Of a DNA stretch of 64,000 bases, positions 31,297-42,399 are shown in pieces. Position numbers and translations under genes: made by a program. The DNA comes from Lysobacter oculi (GTDB taxonomy: Bacteria > Pseudomonadota > Gammaproteobacteria > Xanthomonadales > Xanthomonadaceae). The notes under the pieces are model-generated. The model did not search any database. It was given only the letters and a program-made list of their open reading frames with translations, and had not been told where the DNA came from. The stretch spans positions 1,188,001 through 1,252,000 of the forward strand of contig NZ_CP029556.1 of the NCBI RefSeq assembly GCF_003293695.1. Direction: 5' to 3'. The first letter of the stretch is position 1, and each line of letters starts with the position of its first letter.

Positions 31297-32604
31297 TCAG
31301 ATGGGGTCGTCCTCGCCCGGAGGCAAGTGTTCGCGCAGCACGGCGGCGTGCGGATCGGCCAACAGGCGCCGCGCATCGCTTTCAGGCAGGTCGATATCGA
31401 GCCGCCAGCCGTCCTCGTCATGCGATTCGGCACGGATCGCGCCCAGCCCGTGCAACTGCGAGCGCAGCCGCGCGGCATCGCTCGGCAGGCGCAGCGTGGT
31501 GGTGATGCGGCGCATGCCGAACAGCTGCGCCAGCCCTTCGCGGAGTTCATCGAGCCCCAGCGCATCGCGCGCGGACACCCAGGCGCGCGGCCGGGTGTCT
31601 TCGCCGCGTTCGAAGCGCGGCACGATCTGCTCCAGCCGGTCGATCTTGTTGTAGACCAGCACCTGCGGCAGGTCACCGGCGCCGATTTCCTCCAGCACCG
31701 CATCGACCTGACCGATGCGCTCCTCGCGCAGGGGATCGGCGGCATCGACCACGTGCAGCAGCAGGTCGGCCTCGCGCGCTTCGGACAGCGTGGAGCGGAA
31801 CGCGGCGACCAGTTCGTGCGGCAGGTCGCGCACGAAGCCGACGGTATCGGCCAGCAACGCGTGCCCACCCGGCAGGTCGATGCGGCGCACGGTTGGGTCC
31901 AGCGTGGCAAACAGCTGATCGGCGGCATAGGCCTGCGCGCCGGTCAGCGCATTGAACAGCGTCGACTTGCCGGCATTGGTGTAGCCCACCAGCGCGATCC
32001 GCGGCAAGGCGCTGCGCACCCGCGAACGGCGCATCTGGGTGCGCTGCACTTCCACTTTTTCCAGGCGCTTCTGCAACTGCTCGACGCGCTTCTGCAGCAG
32101 CCGGCGGTCGGTTTCCAGCTGGGTTTCACCCGGACCGCGCAGTCCGATGGAGCCGCCGCGCTGGCGTTCCAAGTGCGTCCAGCCGCGCACCAACCGCGTG
32201 GCGAGGTGCTTGAGCTGGGCCAGTTCCACCTGCAACTTGCCTTCGTGCGAATGCGCACGCTGCGCGAAGATGTCGAGGATCAATCCGGTGCGATCCACCA
32301 CCCGACGCTCCAGCAGCTTCTCCAGGTTGCGTTCCTGGCCCGGTGAGAGTTGATGGTTGACGAGGATGAGGTCGGCGCCGACCGCATCGGCGGCCGCCTT
32401 CACTTCCTCCAGCTTGCCACTGCCGATCAGCGTGGCCGGGTTGGGCTTGTCGATGCGCGCGGTGGCGACATGCAGCACCTGCGCACCGGCGGAGCGCGCC
32501 AGTTCGGCGAATTCCTCCATCACTTCGTCTTCGGGCGCGCCGCCGCGATGCGGCTGGATCAGCAGGGCGTTCTCGCCCTTCTTGGAGCGGTCAAACAATT
32601 CCAC
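31297..32604 (-). CDS. hflX: Ribosome-splitting GTPase HflX
   Basis: 435 residues. N-terminal HflX domain (ALLIQPHRG...EFAELARSAGAQVLHVATARIDKPNPATLIGSGK), a helical linker, and an Obg-like G domain with G1 GYTNAGKST, G3 DTVGFVRDLP and G4 NKID. It binds the 50S E-site and splits stalled or heat-stressed ribosomes. The start is a GTG at 32604, supported by family alignment (ELFDRSKKGENALLIQPH), with only a weak ribosome-binding site. It follows hfq on the same strand, 53 bp apart. Confidence 0.95.
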   Translation of the reverse strand: MELFDRSKKGENALLIQPHRGGAPEDEVMEEFAELARSAGAQVLHVATARIDKPNPATLIGSGKLEEVKAAADAVGADLILVNHQLSPGQERNLEKLLERRVVDRTGLILDIFAQRAHSHEGKLQVELAQLKHLATRLVRGWTHLERQRGGSIGLRGPGETQLETDRRLLQKRVEQLQKRLEKVEVQRTQMRRSRVRSALPRIALVGYTNAGKSTLFNALTGAQAYAADQLFATLDPTVRRIDLPGGHALLADTVGFVRDLPHELVAAFRSTLSEAREADLLLHVVDAADPLREERIGQVDAVLEEIGAGDLPQVLVYNKIDRLEQIVPRFERGEDTRPRAWVSARDALGLDELREGLAQLFGMRRITTTLRLPSDAARLRSQLHGLGAIRAESHDEDGWRLDIDLPESDARRLLADPHAAVLREHLPPGEDDPI

Positions 32605-32657
32605 CGGTCAGTGTCCTGTTGCCTGCATGACGCGGTGGAACGTGGAAGCTCTCCGCA

Positions 32658-32939
32658 TCAGTCGTCGATCTGGGCGACGGCCATCTCGCCGTCTTCGCCA
32701 TTGGATTGCACATAGCCGCCGCCCGGCCCCACGCGCACGTTGCGCGCCGGCACCACGGTGGAAATGGCGTGCTTGTAGACCATCTGGCTCACGGTATTGC
32801 GCAGCAGGACCACGAACTGGTCGAACGATTCAATCGTCCCCTGCAGCTTGATGCCGTTGACCAGGTACACGGACACCGGCACGCGCTCGCGGCGCAGCGC
32901 GTTGAGGAAGGGATCCTGCAAGGATTGGGCTTTCGACAC
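32658..32939 (-). CDS. hfq: RNA chaperone Hfq
   Basis: 93 residues. The Sm1 and Sm2 motifs are complete ([53 protein letters not shown]). The hexameric ring pairs small RNAs with mRNAs. The short C-terminal tail ([23 protein letters not shown]) is acidic, as in xanthomonad Hfq. The start is the GTG at 32939 (family start SKAQSLQDP) after AGGGGAC; the in-frame ATG at 32984 would add a Gln-rich leader not found in the family. Confidence 0.96.
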   Translation of the reverse strand: MSKAQSLQDPFLNALRRERVPVSVYLVNGIKLQGTIESFDQFVVLLRNTVSQMVYKHAISTVVPARNVRVGPGGGYVQSNGEDGEMAVAQIDD

Positions 32940-33032
32940 GTCTGTCCCCTTTTTTCTTGTTTGTTGTTGTTGTGATGTCGCCAATGCCGGCCCTCACCCG
33001 GCCGGACGCCCGAGTTTAGCGCAGGCCCGCAA

Positions 33033-33989
33033 TCAGGCGGGCAGGATGCGTCCGGCGGCCTCGCGCAGGCGTCCGGTTTCGCGATGCGGGTCAAACCACA
33101 GGGCATCGTGGCGGCCACGGAGCCAGGTCAGTTGCCGCTTGGCCAGCTGCCGCGTGGCGAAGATCGCTCGGTCGCGGAAGGTCGCGGCATCGAACACGCC
33201 ATCCAAGTGTTCCCAGGCCTGCCGGTAACCGACCGCACGGATCGCCGGCAGGTCGAGCGGCGCGGGATGGTCGAGCAGTTCAGGCCGTTCACGCAGGCCG
33301 CGGACTTCGTCGAGGAAGCCGGCATCGAGCATCATGTCGAAGCGTATTTCGATGCGCCGGTGCAATTCCGCGCGGTCATCGGGCGCCAGCACCAGCTTCA
33401 GCACTTTCGCCGGCAGGCGCGGTGCGTTCGCGCCTTCGCGTTGCCATTGCGAGATCGGCTTGCCGCTCAACCGCCAGACTTCCAACGCGCGCTGGATGCG
33501 TTGCGGATCGGTGGTGTGGATGCGCGAGGCGGCTTCGGCATCCACCTTCGCCAGCTCCGCATGCAGGGCCGGCCAGCCGCGTTCCGCCGCCTCGGCGCTG
33601 ATCGACGCGCGCATGTCGGCATCGGCTTCGGGCATCGGGGCGAGGCCGTTCAACAAGGCGTGGAAGTACAGGCCGGTGCCGCCGGCGAGGATCGGCAACT
33701 TGCCGCGCGCGAGGATGCCGTCGATGGCGGCGCGTGCATCCGTCGCGAATTCCGCCGCCGAATACGCCTGCCATGGCTCGCGCAGGTCGATCAGGTGATG
33801 CGGCACGATGGCGCGTTCGTCGGCACTCGGCTTGGCCGCGCCGATGTCGAGCCCGCGATAGACCAGCGCCGAATCGACGCTGACGATCTCGCCGTTGAAG
33901 CGTTCCGCCAGTTCCAGCGCAAACGCGGTCTTCCCCGACGCGGTCGGGCCCATCACCGCGATCGCGGGCGGGCGACGATCCGCCGGCAT
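33033..33989 (-). CDS. miaA: tRNA dimethylallyltransferase MiaA
   Basis: 318 residues. Transfers dimethylallyl to A37 of tRNAs reading UNN codons. Seen: P-loop [10 protein letters not shown] near the N-terminus, the catalytic Asp region [39 protein letters not shown], and the tRNA-binding [14 protein letters not shown]. The ATG at 33989 sits inside a TGATG overlap with the stop that putP would have without its frameshift, which argues that the two genes are naturally coupled. A TTG at 33992 is an alternative start. Confidence 0.95.
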   Translation of the reverse strand: MPADRRPPAIAVMGPTASGKTAFALELAERFNGEIVSVDSALVYRGLDIGAAKPSADERAIVPHHLIDLREPWQAYSAAEFATDARAAIDGILARGKLPILAGGTGLYFHALLNGLAPMPEADADMRASISAEAAERGWPALHAELAKVDAEAASRIHTTDPQRIQRALEVWRLSGKPISQWQREGANAPRLPAKVLKLVLAPDDRAELHRRIEIRFDMMLDAGFLDEVRGLRERPELLDHPAPLDLPAIRAVGYRQAWEHLDGVFDAATFRDRAIFATRQLAKRQLTWLRGRHDALWFDPHRETGRLREAAGRILPA

Positions 33990-34025
33990 CAATACCCCGT
34001 CTGCGCGAGCTCCGCGCGGACCGCG

Positions 34026-35480
34026 TCATGCGTGGCCAGCACTTCGCGCGAGGGCGCACGCGTCATCAGGCTCACGCCGACCACCGCCAGCGTGCCGATT
34101 GATGAAGCCGGGCACGATCTCGTACAACGCGCTGCCGGCGAACTGCTTCCACAGGATCACCGTGGCCGCACCGGCGACGATGCCGGCCAACGCGCCCCAA
34201 CCGTTCATGCGCCGCCAGAACAGGGACATCAACACCACCGGGCCGAACGCCGCGCCGAAACCGGCCCAGGCGTAGCTCACCAGGCCGAGCACGCGGCTGT
34301 CCGGATCACGCGCGATGAAGATCGCGACCAGTGCCACCAGCGCCACCATCGCGCGGCCGAACCACACCAGTTCGCGCTCGCCCGCCTCTGGCCGCACGAA
34401 GCCGCGATAGAAGTCCTCGGTCAACGCGCTGGCGCAGACCAGCAACTGGCAGGACAGCGTGCTCATCACCGCGGCGAGAATCGCGGACAACAACACACCG
34501 GCGATCCACGGATTGAACAGCAATTCCGCCAGCACGATGAACACGCGCTCCGGGTTCGCGGTGACGGGGCCGGCCTGATCCGGGTGCGCTTCGAAATAAC
34601 TGATACCGAAGAAACCGACGAGGATCGCGCCGAGCAGGCACAGCACCATCCAGGTCATGCCGATGCGCCGCGCCTGCGGGATCGTTTTGACGCTTTCCGC
34701 CGCCATGAAGCGCGCCAGGATGTGCGGCTGCCCGAAGTAGCCCAGGCCCCACGCCAGCGCGGAGATCACCGCGATGAAGCCGCCCTTGCCCACCCACGAC
34801 AGCTTGAGCGCGTCGCTGCGCTCGATCATGGCGAGGCTCTCCGTCGGCCCACCGACCGCAGCCATCACGATGATCGGCGTCAGGATCAGCGCGAAGATCA
34901 TCAGCGTGGCCTGCACGGTGTCGGTCCAGCTCACCGCGAGGAAGCCGCCGATCAGCGTGTAGGCGATCGTCGCCGCCGCGCCCCACCACAGCGCCTGCGC
35001 GTACGGCAGCCCAAACACGCTTTCGAACAGGCGCGCGCCGGCCACGATGCCGCTGGCGGCGTACAGCGCGAAGAACACCAGGATCACCAGCGCCGAAACC
35101 ACGCGCAGCAGCTTGCCGTTCTCGCCGAAGCGGGTGGTGAAGTAGTCCGGCAGCGTCAGCGCATCGGCGCTGCGCTCGGTGTACAGGCGCAACGGACCGG
35201 CGACGAAACGCCAGTTGAGATACGCGCCGATCACCAGCCCGACCGCGATCCACGCCTCCGACAGGCCGGTGAGATACAACGCGCCCGGCAGGCCCATCAG
35301 CAACCAGCCGCTCATGTCCGACGCGCCCGCCGACAACGCGGTGACGTAGCCGCCCAGCGAACGCCCGCCGAGGATGTAGTCGTCGAAATCGCGGGTGCGC
35401 CACCACGCGATGAACCCGATGGCGACCATCGCCAGCAGGTAGAAACCGAAGGTGATCAGCAGCGGCGTGCTGGCGGTCAT
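34026..35480 (-). CDS. putP: Sodium/proline symporter PutP, C-terminus frameshifted
   Basis: 484 residues as read. A sodium:solute symporter (SSSF) with about 12-13 membrane helices; the first is LLITFGFYLLAMVAIGFIAWW. Seen: DDYILGGRSLGGYVTALSAGASDMSGWLLMGLPG, with the sodium-site Ser/Asp residues of PutP, and GLGYFGQPHILARFMAAES. Near residue 460, after LYEIVPGFI, the frame departs from the family. Removing one base of the TT at about 34099-34100 restores [26 protein letters not shown]... and ends at a TGA at 33989-33991 that overlaps the miaA ATG, giving 496 residues, the family length. The actual extent is therefore probably 33989-35480, with either a real indel or a sequence error. Confidence 0.88.
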   Translation of the reverse strand: MTASTPLLITFGFYLLAMVAIGFIAWWRTRDFDDYILGGRSLGGYVTALSAGASDMSGWLLMGLPGALYLTGLSEAWIAVGLVIGAYLNWRFVAGPLRLYTERSADALTLPDYFTTRFGENGKLLRVVSALVILVFFALYAASGIVAGARLFESVFGLPYAQALWWGAAATIAYTLIGGFLAVSWTDTVQATLMIFALILTPIIVMAAVGGPTESLAMIERSDALKLSWVGKGGFIAVISALAWGLGYFGQPHILARFMAAESVKTIPQARRIGMTWMVLCLLGAILVGFFGISYFEAHPDQAGPVTANPERVFIVLAELLFNPWIAGVLLSAILAAVMSTLSCQLLVCASALTEDFYRGFVRPEAGERELVWFGRAMVALVALVAIFIARDPDSRVLGLVSYAWAGFGAAFGPVVLMSLFWRRMNGWGALAGIVAGAATVILWKQFAGSALYEIVPGFINRHAGGGRREPDDACALARSAGHA

Positions 35481-35532
35481 GCGCGAATCCCCGGGAAACG
35501 ATGCCGCGAGTGTACCCGCCGGCCGCCCCGCG

Positions 35533-36429
35533 CTATTCCGGCCAGACGATGGCCGGCGCGGCCCGCTCCACGCGCGGCGCGGGCACGGCGGCGACCGCCT
35601 CCCACACCTTCAGCGCATCGACCGTGGCGGCGACATCGTGCACGCGTACCAGTTTTGCGCCGTTCTGCGCGGCGATGACATGCGCGGCCACCGAACCATG
35701 CATGCGTTCGGCGGGCACATCGCGACCGGTGAGATCGCCGATGGTGCGCTTGCGCGACAGGCCAGCCAGCACCGGCACATCGAGTTCGGTGAAACGCCGC
35801 AACTGCGCCAGCAATTGCAGGTTGTGTTGCGCGGTCTTGCCGAACAAGCCGAAGCCGGGATCGACGATGAGCTTCTTCTTGTCGATGCCGGCCATCTCGC
35901 AGGCGAAGATGCGTTCGGCCAGGAAACGATGCACCTCGCCCACCACATCGTCGTACTGCGGCGCGGCCTGCATCGCGCGTGGCTCGCCGAGCATGTGCAT
36001 CAACACCACCGGCACGCCGAGTTCCGAAGCCGCATCCAGCGCACCTTCGCGGCGTAGTGCGTAGACGTCGTTGATCATCCCGGCACCGGCGGCCACCGCC
36101 GCGCGCATCACTTCCGGTTTGGAGGTGTCGATACTGATCGGGACGGTGACCTGTGCGGCCAGCGCTTCGATCACCGGGATGACGCGACGCAGTTCTTCTT
36201 CCACCGGCACTTCACCCGCGCCGGGCCGGGTGGATTCCCCACCGATGTCGAGCACGTCCGCGCCCTCTTCCACCAACTTCAATGCGTGGGCGATGGCGGC
36301 GGCGGCGGAGTCATGGGCGCCGCCATCAGAAAACGAATCCGGAGTGACATTGACGATGCCCATCACCCGCGTGCGATCGAGTTTGAGCGGGCGGCCTGCG
36401 CAGTCAATCTGCGGCCCGATATCGAACAT
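35533..36429 (-). CDS. folP: Dihydropteroate synthase
   Basis: 298 residues. Condenses p-aminobenzoate with dihydropterin pyrophosphate in folate synthesis; the sulfonamide target. Motifs: MGIVNVTPDSFSDGG, DIGGESTRPGA, ISIDTSKPEVMRAAVAAGAGMINDV, VDPGFGLFGKTAQHN, and LSRKRTIGDLTGRD. The ATG at 36429 overlaps the upstream gene's stop (TGATG), so it is translated with the AHSA1-like gene. It lies downstream of ftsH in the usual rlmE-ftsH-folP order, with one gene and a terminator inserted. Confidence 0.96.
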   Translation of the reverse strand: MFDIGPQIDCAGRPLKLDRTRVMGIVNVTPDSFSDGGAHDSAAAAIAHALKLVEEGADVLDIGGESTRPGAGEVPVEEELRRVIPVIEALAAQVTVPISIDTSKPEVMRAAVAAGAGMINDVYALRREGALDAASELGVPVVLMHMLGEPRAMQAAPQYDDVVGEVHRFLAERIFACEMAGIDKKKLIVDPGFGLFGKTAQHNLQLLAQLRRFTELDVPVLAGLSRKRTIGDLTGRDVPAERMHGSVAAHVIAAQNGAKLVRVHDVAATVDALKVWEAVAAVPAPRVERAAPAIVWPE

Positions 36430-36899
36430 CAGCCCACCTCCACATGCGCATCGGGGTGCCGGTCCGGCACCAGGTTGAGTTGGACTCCCTGCTCCAGCCA
36501 CGCCTTCGCGCCGGCGAGCACAAAGGCGGAGCCCTCGGTGCTGTCTCGCAGCTGCCGGATCACCGCATCGGCATCGCCCTGGAAACCCGCGTGTTCGATC
36601 TCGACGAAGGCCGCGTCGTCACCGCGAGGGGTGAAGCGCCAGCTCACGATGCCGGCGTCATCGCCCGCGCCCCAGCGCAGTTTCAGCGACGTCGGCGGCG
36701 TGATTTCCAGCACCTCCACCGGGCTCTCGAAGCCGTACCACGACCAGCGCCAATGCGCGCGTTGACCCGGCTCGCGCAGCGCGGCGCTGCCATCGCTGAA
36801 CCAGAAGCGGGCGGTGATGGCGGGGTCGGTGAAGGCGGCAAAAACTTCCGCGACGGGGCGGCGGATCAGCATCGCGGCAAATGCAACGTGGGCAGGCAT
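36429..36899 (-). CDS. AHSA1/SRPBCC domain protein
   Basis: 156 residues. It fits the Aha1/CalC-type START-like fold: N-terminal strand and helix (AAMLIRRPVAEVFAAFTDPAITARFWFSDG), the WYGFESPVEVLEITPP core, and the long C-terminal helix (AVIRQLRDSTEGSAFVLAGAKAWLEQGVQLNLV). These proteins bind hydrophobic ligands or act as stress-linked cofactors; no specific role can be assigned. It is inserted between ftsH and folP, a place where many relatives have no gene, and it overlaps folP. Confidence 0.82.
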   Translation of the reverse strand: MPAHVAFAAMLIRRPVAEVFAAFTDPAITARFWFSDGSAALREPGQRAHWRWSWYGFESPVEVLEITPPTSLKLRWGAGDDAGIVSWRFTPRGDDAAFVEIEHAGFQGDADAVIRQLRDSTEGSAFVLAGAKAWLEQGVQLNLVPDRHPDAHVEVG

Positions 36900-36918
36900 G
36901 GATGAAGCCTAGCGGAAA

Positions 36919-36942
36919 CAAAAACGGGACGCCGAAGCGTCC
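36919..36942 (-). terminator. Terminator of ftsH
   Basis: On the minus strand GGACGC, tetraloop TTCG, GCGTCC, then CGTTTTTG. The stable UUCG-loop hairpin lies 21 bp past the ftsH stop, so folP and the AHSA1-like gene probably have a separate promoter or depend on read-through. Confidence 0.88.
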
Positions 36943-36963
36943 AGCTTGGTTGAGCCGCAGTGA

Positions 36964-38868
<1,905 letters not shown>

Positions 38869-38898
38869 CACGTCTCCGGGGCATGGCCCCAAGCCGGG

Positions 38899-39531
38899 CT
38901 ATTTCTTCATCTGCGCCAGCTTGCCCTGGGCCAGCGCATAAACCTCGTTGGAACGGCGGCGCGATGCCGCGGGTTTGCGGATCACCACCTTGGTGTAGCG
39001 GCGGCGCAGGTCACGCACGTAATCGTCGAAACCCACGCCCTGGAACAGCTTGATCAGGAAATCGCCCCCGGTGCGGAGATGGTCGTCGGCGAATGCCATC
39101 GCCAGTTCCGACAGGTGCATGGCCCGGGCCTGGTCGACCTGGTCCACTCCACTCATATTGGGGGCCATGTCCGACAACACAAGATCGACCGGCGCACCGC
39201 CGAGCATCGTCTCCAGCTGGGATAAGACGGCATCCTCCCTGAAATCCCCATGAAGGAAGTCGACCCCGGCCAGCGTCGGCATGTCGAGGATGTCGGAGGC
39301 GATCACCCGCCCGCTGTCGCCCATCTGCTGGCGGACCCATTGCGACCAGCCGCCCGGCGCCGCGCCCAGGTCCACCACCACCATGCCGGGCTTGAGCAGG
39401 CGATCGCGCTCGACAAGTTCCTCCAGCTTGTAGGCCGCACGCGACCGCATGCCCTCCGCCTGCGCCTTCTTGACGTAGGGATCGGAGAAATGCTCCTTGA
39501 GCCAGCGCTGGCTGGATTTGCTGCGGGACAT
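38899..39531 (-). CDS. rlmE: 23S rRNA (uridine-2'-O)-methyltransferase RlmE (FtsJ)
   Basis: 210 residues. 2'-O-methylates U2552 of 23S rRNA in the A-loop. Seen: basic N-terminus ([22 protein letters not shown]), SAM motif [16 protein letters not shown], catalytic Lys/Asp regions ([31 protein letters not shown]), and the C-terminal [16 protein letters not shown]. It is divergent from yhbY across about 80 bp and lies directly upstream of ftsH, the conserved heat-shock pair. Confidence 0.96.
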   Translation of the reverse strand: MSRSKSSQRWLKEHFSDPYVKKAQAEGMRSRAAYKLEELVERDRLLKPGMVVVDLGAAPGGWSQWVRQQMGDSGRVIASDILDMPTLAGVDFLHGDFREDAVLSQLETMLGGAPVDLVLSDMAPNMSGVDQVDQARAMHLSELAMAFADDHLRTGGDFLIKLFQGVGFDDYVRDLRRRYTKVVIRKPAASRRRSNEVYALAQGKLAQMKK

Positions 39532-39614
39532 GGGTCTTGGGATGCGTCCGTTCGGCGGGGGCGGACAGGCCCGCATGATACCCTGAGGCCCGATTCCGCC
39601 TTCGCAGATGCTGC

Positions 39615-39923
39615 ATGACAAGCGCCCCGCTCACTTCCGCCCAGACCCGTTTCCTGCGCGGCCAGGCGCATGGCCTGAAGGCCCTGCTGCAGGTCGGCGG
39701 CAAGGGCATCAGCGACACCTTGGTGGCCGAGCTGAACCAGCTGCTGGAAGACCACGAGCTGATCAAGGTGAAGGTGGGCGCGGAAGACCGCGAGGCCCGT
39801 GACGCGATGATCGACCTGCTCGCCGAACGCAGCCACGCCGGCATCGTCCAGCGCATCGGCCACACCGTGGTGCTCTACCGCGCGTCGAAGGACAAGCGCA
39901 GGATCGTCCTGCCGCGCGCCTGA
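39615..39923 (+). CDS. yhbY: CRM-domain RNA-binding protein YhbY
   Basis: 102 residues. A single CRM fold: [49 protein letters not shown] with the conserved GxxG-type loop (VGGKGIS), ending in [16 protein letters not shown]. It binds pre-50S particles. The gene is divergent from rlmE, an arrangement shared with many gammaproteobacteria. Confidence 0.92.
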   Translation: MTSAPLTSAQTRFLRGQAHGLKALLQVGGKGISDTLVAELNQLLEDHELIKVKVGAEDREARDAMIDLLAERSHAGIVQRIGHTVVLYRASKDKRRIVLPRA

Positions 39924-39934
39924 GGCCGTCCGCG

Positions 39935-40309
39935 ATGCTGCTGGTCGAGGAAAAACCCGACTTCGAATTCTTCCTGCGCGGGGCCGATGGCCGCTCCGCA
40001 CGCGTAAACGACCGCGAATTGACCGCCAGCTTCATCATCGCGCCCGACAAGCTGGTCGAAGGCTGGACGCCGCGCGACATCGATTCGCTCGACGTGCCCG
40101 CCATCCAGTCGGTGCTGGCAATGCAACCGGAGGTGGTGATCCTCGGTACCGGCGGCCAGCAGGCCTTCCCGCATCCCGAAGTCATGGCCGCCTGCCTGCA
40201 ACGCGGCATCGGCATCGAGTGCATGGCCAACGCCGCCGCCGCGCGCACCTATGACGTGCTGGCCGGCGAAGGCCGACGCGTCGTCGCGGCCTTCCTGCTG
40301 CCGGGCTGA
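39935..40309 (+). CDS. Mth938-like domain protein (DUF498)
   Basis: 124 residues. Begins RSARVNDRELTASFIIAPDKLVEGW, then the signature QPEVVILGTGGQQAFPHPEV and GIGIECMANAAAARTYDVLAGEGRRVVAAFLL, as in the Mth938/NDUFAF3-like family. Biochemical function is not established. It starts 11 bp after yhbY, so the two are probably co-transcribed. It converges on nlpD with only a 19-bp AT-rich spacer. Confidence 0.85.
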   Translation: MLLVEEKPDFEFFLRGADGRSARVNDRELTASFIIAPDKLVEGWTPRDIDSLDVPAIQSVLAMQPEVVILGTGGQQAFPHPEVMAACLQRGIGIECMANAAAARTYDVLAGEGRRVVAAFLLPG

Positions 40310-40328
40310 GCCGGCATCCCTATTAAAT

Positions 40329-41105
40329 TTATTTACGCGGCAGGTAGAGCTGCGGGTCGACCGGCTTGCCGTTCAACCTGATCTCGAAATGCAGCATGTT
40401 GCGCGGCGCGCCGGTGCTGCCCATCTCGCCGATCTGCTGGCCGGCCTTGACCACCCCGCCCTCGTTGACGAGGCGCTTGCGGTTGTGGCCGTAGGCGGAA
40501 AGCCACTGGTCGTTGTGCTTGACGATGATCAGCTCGCCGTAGCCGACCAGGCCCGAACCCGAATACACCACGGTGCCATCGGCCGCGGCGCGGACGGGGA
40601 CACCTGCATCGCCGGCGATATCGATGCCTTGCCGCGTCGGGTTGCCGGACTGGTAGGTGTTGATGACGTTGCCATCGGCCGGCCAGTGCCAGGCCAGGCT
40701 GGCGACCGGGGCCACCACCGAAGGCGGCGGCGCGGTCGGGCGCGTCGGCACCGGTTTCACCGGCGTGCGTGCCGGCGGGATGGTCGCCACGCTGCCGCCC
40801 GGATACAGGCGCAGGCGCTGGCCCGGATGGATGATGTACGGCGGCGGGATGTTGTTCCACAGCGCCAGATCGAGCGCGGTGATGCCATTGGTGGTGGCGA
40901 TGCGATACACCGTGTCGCCCTTCTGCACCACCTGCGTCGCGCCGTACTTCGGCTGCGAGACGCGTACCGGCGAACTGCCGGTGGGCTGCGGCGTGCCGGA
41001 TGCGCCCGACGTACCGCCGGTACGCACCACACTGCTGCTGCAACCCGCGGCGAGCATCGCAGTGCCCGCCATCATCATCAAGATATTCGTCGTGCCGCGA
41101 TTCAT
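40329..41105 (-). CDS. nlpD: Murein hydrolase activator lipoprotein NlpD
   Basis: 258 residues. Lipoprotein signal peptide with lipobox AAGC, one LysM domain (YGATQVVQKGDTVYRIATTNGITALDLALWNNI...IHPGQRLRL), a Pro-rich linker, and a C-terminal M23/LytM domain. In that domain the first zinc ligand is missing (TRQGIDIAGD instead of H-x-G-x-D), as in E. coli NlpD, so it should activate an amidase rather than cleave peptidoglycan. It closes the surE-pcm-yqaA-nlpD run. rpoS, frequently next in gammaproteobacteria, is not downstream. Confidence 0.93.
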   Translation of the reverse strand: MNRGTTNILMMMAGTAMLAAGCSSSVVRTGGTSGASGTPQPTGSSPVRVSQPKYGATQVVQKGDTVYRIATTNGITALDLALWNNIPPPYIIHPGQRLRLYPGGSVATIPPARTPVKPVPTRPTAPPPSVVAPVASLAWHWPADGNVINTYQSGNPTRQGIDIAGDAGVPVRAAADGTVVYSGSGLVGYGELIIVKHNDQWLSAYGHNRKRLVNEGGVVKAGQQIGEMGSTGAPRNMLHFEIRLNGKPVDPQLYLPRK

Positions 41106-41109
41106 TCGC

Positions 41110-41715
41110 CTATGCCTTCCAGATGAGGTAACCGACCAGCGCCGCCAGGATGGCCAGCGCGAACCAGCCTATCGGTTCGATGTAACGGTGGAGTGCACGT
41201 TCGGCGCGCTCGCCACCCAGCCGGATCGCCAGCGCGATCAGAAACACGCGCTTGCCGCGACCGACCAGCATGCTGGCGAGGAACGGTAGCATCGGCACCC
41301 CGACGATGCCCGACGCCCACGTGAACACCTTCATCGGGATCGGCGAAAAACCGGCCAGCACCAGGAACCAGAACACCGACCACGGCGACACCGCCGACTT
41401 TTCCTGCACCACCGCGATGCCCTGCTCGATCTTGTCAAGCATGTGCAGCGAGGCCAGCGCAGGCTTCAGCGCCTCGAACGCGTGGTGGCCCAGGTAGTAA
41501 CCGATCACCGCACCCGCCATTGACGCCGCCAGGCTCACGCCGGCAAACCAGAAGCCGCGCCTGGGCTGCGCCAGGCACATCGGCGCCAGCATGGTTTCCG
41601 GCGGAATGGGGAAGAAGATCGCCTCGATGAAACTCAGCCCCGCCAGCAGCCAGGTGGCGTTGCGATGCCGCGCCCAGCGCAGGGTGCGTTCGTAGATGGG
41701 GCCGAAAATCTTCAT
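41110..41715 (-). CDS. DedA/SNARE-associated family membrane protein (YqaA type)
   Basis: 201 residues with several membrane segments. The family features FIEAIFFPIPPETMLAPM, AASMAGAVIGYYLGHHAFE and a C-terminal helix ending IGWFALAILAALVGYLIWKA are visible. DedA-superfamily proteins move polar lipids such as undecaprenyl phosphate or phosphatidylethanolamine between leaflets, or maintain proton motive force; the role of YqaA itself is not defined. It sits between pcm and nlpD with short spacers (15 and 4 bp), consistent with one operon. Confidence 0.88.
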   Translation of the reverse strand: MKIFGPIYERTLRWARHRNATWLLAGLSFIEAIFFPIPPETMLAPMCLAQPRRGFWFAGVSLAASMAGAVIGYYLGHHAFEALKPALASLHMLDKIEQGIAVVQEKSAVSPWSVFWFLVLAGFSPIPMKVFTWASGIVGVPMLPFLASMLVGRGKRVFLIALAIRLGGERAERALHRYIEPIGWFALAILAALVGYLIWKA

Positions 41716-41730
41716 GCGGTGGGGCGCGCC

Positions 41731-42399
41731 TTATCCGTCGATGATGCCGGCCAGCAGCGGGACGAAGCTGACCGGCGCGAGATTGAGTTGTTCGATGTCG
41801 CCGTCGGCCGACTTGCGCAGGCGCAACAACTGGCCGTTCACCGGCGCCACCAGCGTGCCGCCCGGCGCGAGCTGGTCGATCAGCGCCGGTTCCAGTGCCG
41901 CCGCACCGGCGGTGACCACGATGGCATCGAAGGGCGCGTGTTCGGCCCAACCGACGCGACCATCGTCATGGCGGCTGCGGATCTCCATGCCCAGCTTGCG
42001 GAAGCGCTTGCGGGCGCCGCGCAGCAGGTCGCCGATGCGCTCCACCGTGAACACCTGCAGGCCGAGCGCGGCCAGCATCGCGGCCTGGTAGCCGGAGCCG
42101 GTGCCGATTTCCAGCACGGTTTTGGGATGCGTCTCCAGCACGGCTTCGGTCATCTTCGCCACCACCCACGGCTGCGAAATGGTCTGGCCGTGGCCGATCG
42201 GCAGCGCGGTGTCCTCGTAGGCGCGGGCGGCCAGCGCTTCATCGACAAACAGATGTCGCGGCAGCGTGCGCACCGCCGAAAGCACGCGTTCGTCGCGCAC
42301 GCCCTGTTCGCGCAGGCGCTCGATCAGCCGGTCGCGCACGCGCTGGCCGGTCATGCCGAGGCCGAGCGCTTCGGGTTGCAGGCGCATCCGCTGGATCAT
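41731..42399 (-). CDS. pcm: Protein-L-isoaspartate O-methyltransferase
   Basis: 222 residues. Repairs isoaspartyl residues in aged proteins using SAM. Seen: [30 protein letters not shown], which is the substrate-binding signature, motif [17 protein letters not shown], and the tail [12 protein letters not shown]. The ATG at 42399 overlaps the surE stop by 4 bp (ATGA), the well-known surE-pcm pairing. Confidence 0.96.
   Translation of the reverse strand: MIQRMRLQPEALGLGMTGQRVRDRLIERLREQGVRDERVLSAVRTLPRHLFVDEALAARAYEDTALPIGHGQTISQPWVVAKMTEAVLETHPKTVLEIGTGSGYQAAMLAALGLQVFTVERIGDLLRGARKRFRKLGMEIRSRHDDGRVGWAEHAPFDAIVVTAGAAALEPALIDQLAPGGTLVAPVNGQLLRLRKSADGDIEQLNLAPVSFVPLLAGIIDG

Noticed and set aside
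41041..41105. NlpD scored as an active M23 endopeptidase
   Set aside because: The first zinc-ligand motif is degenerate (TRQGIDI), as in the amidase activator NlpD of E. coli, so catalytic activity is not expected.
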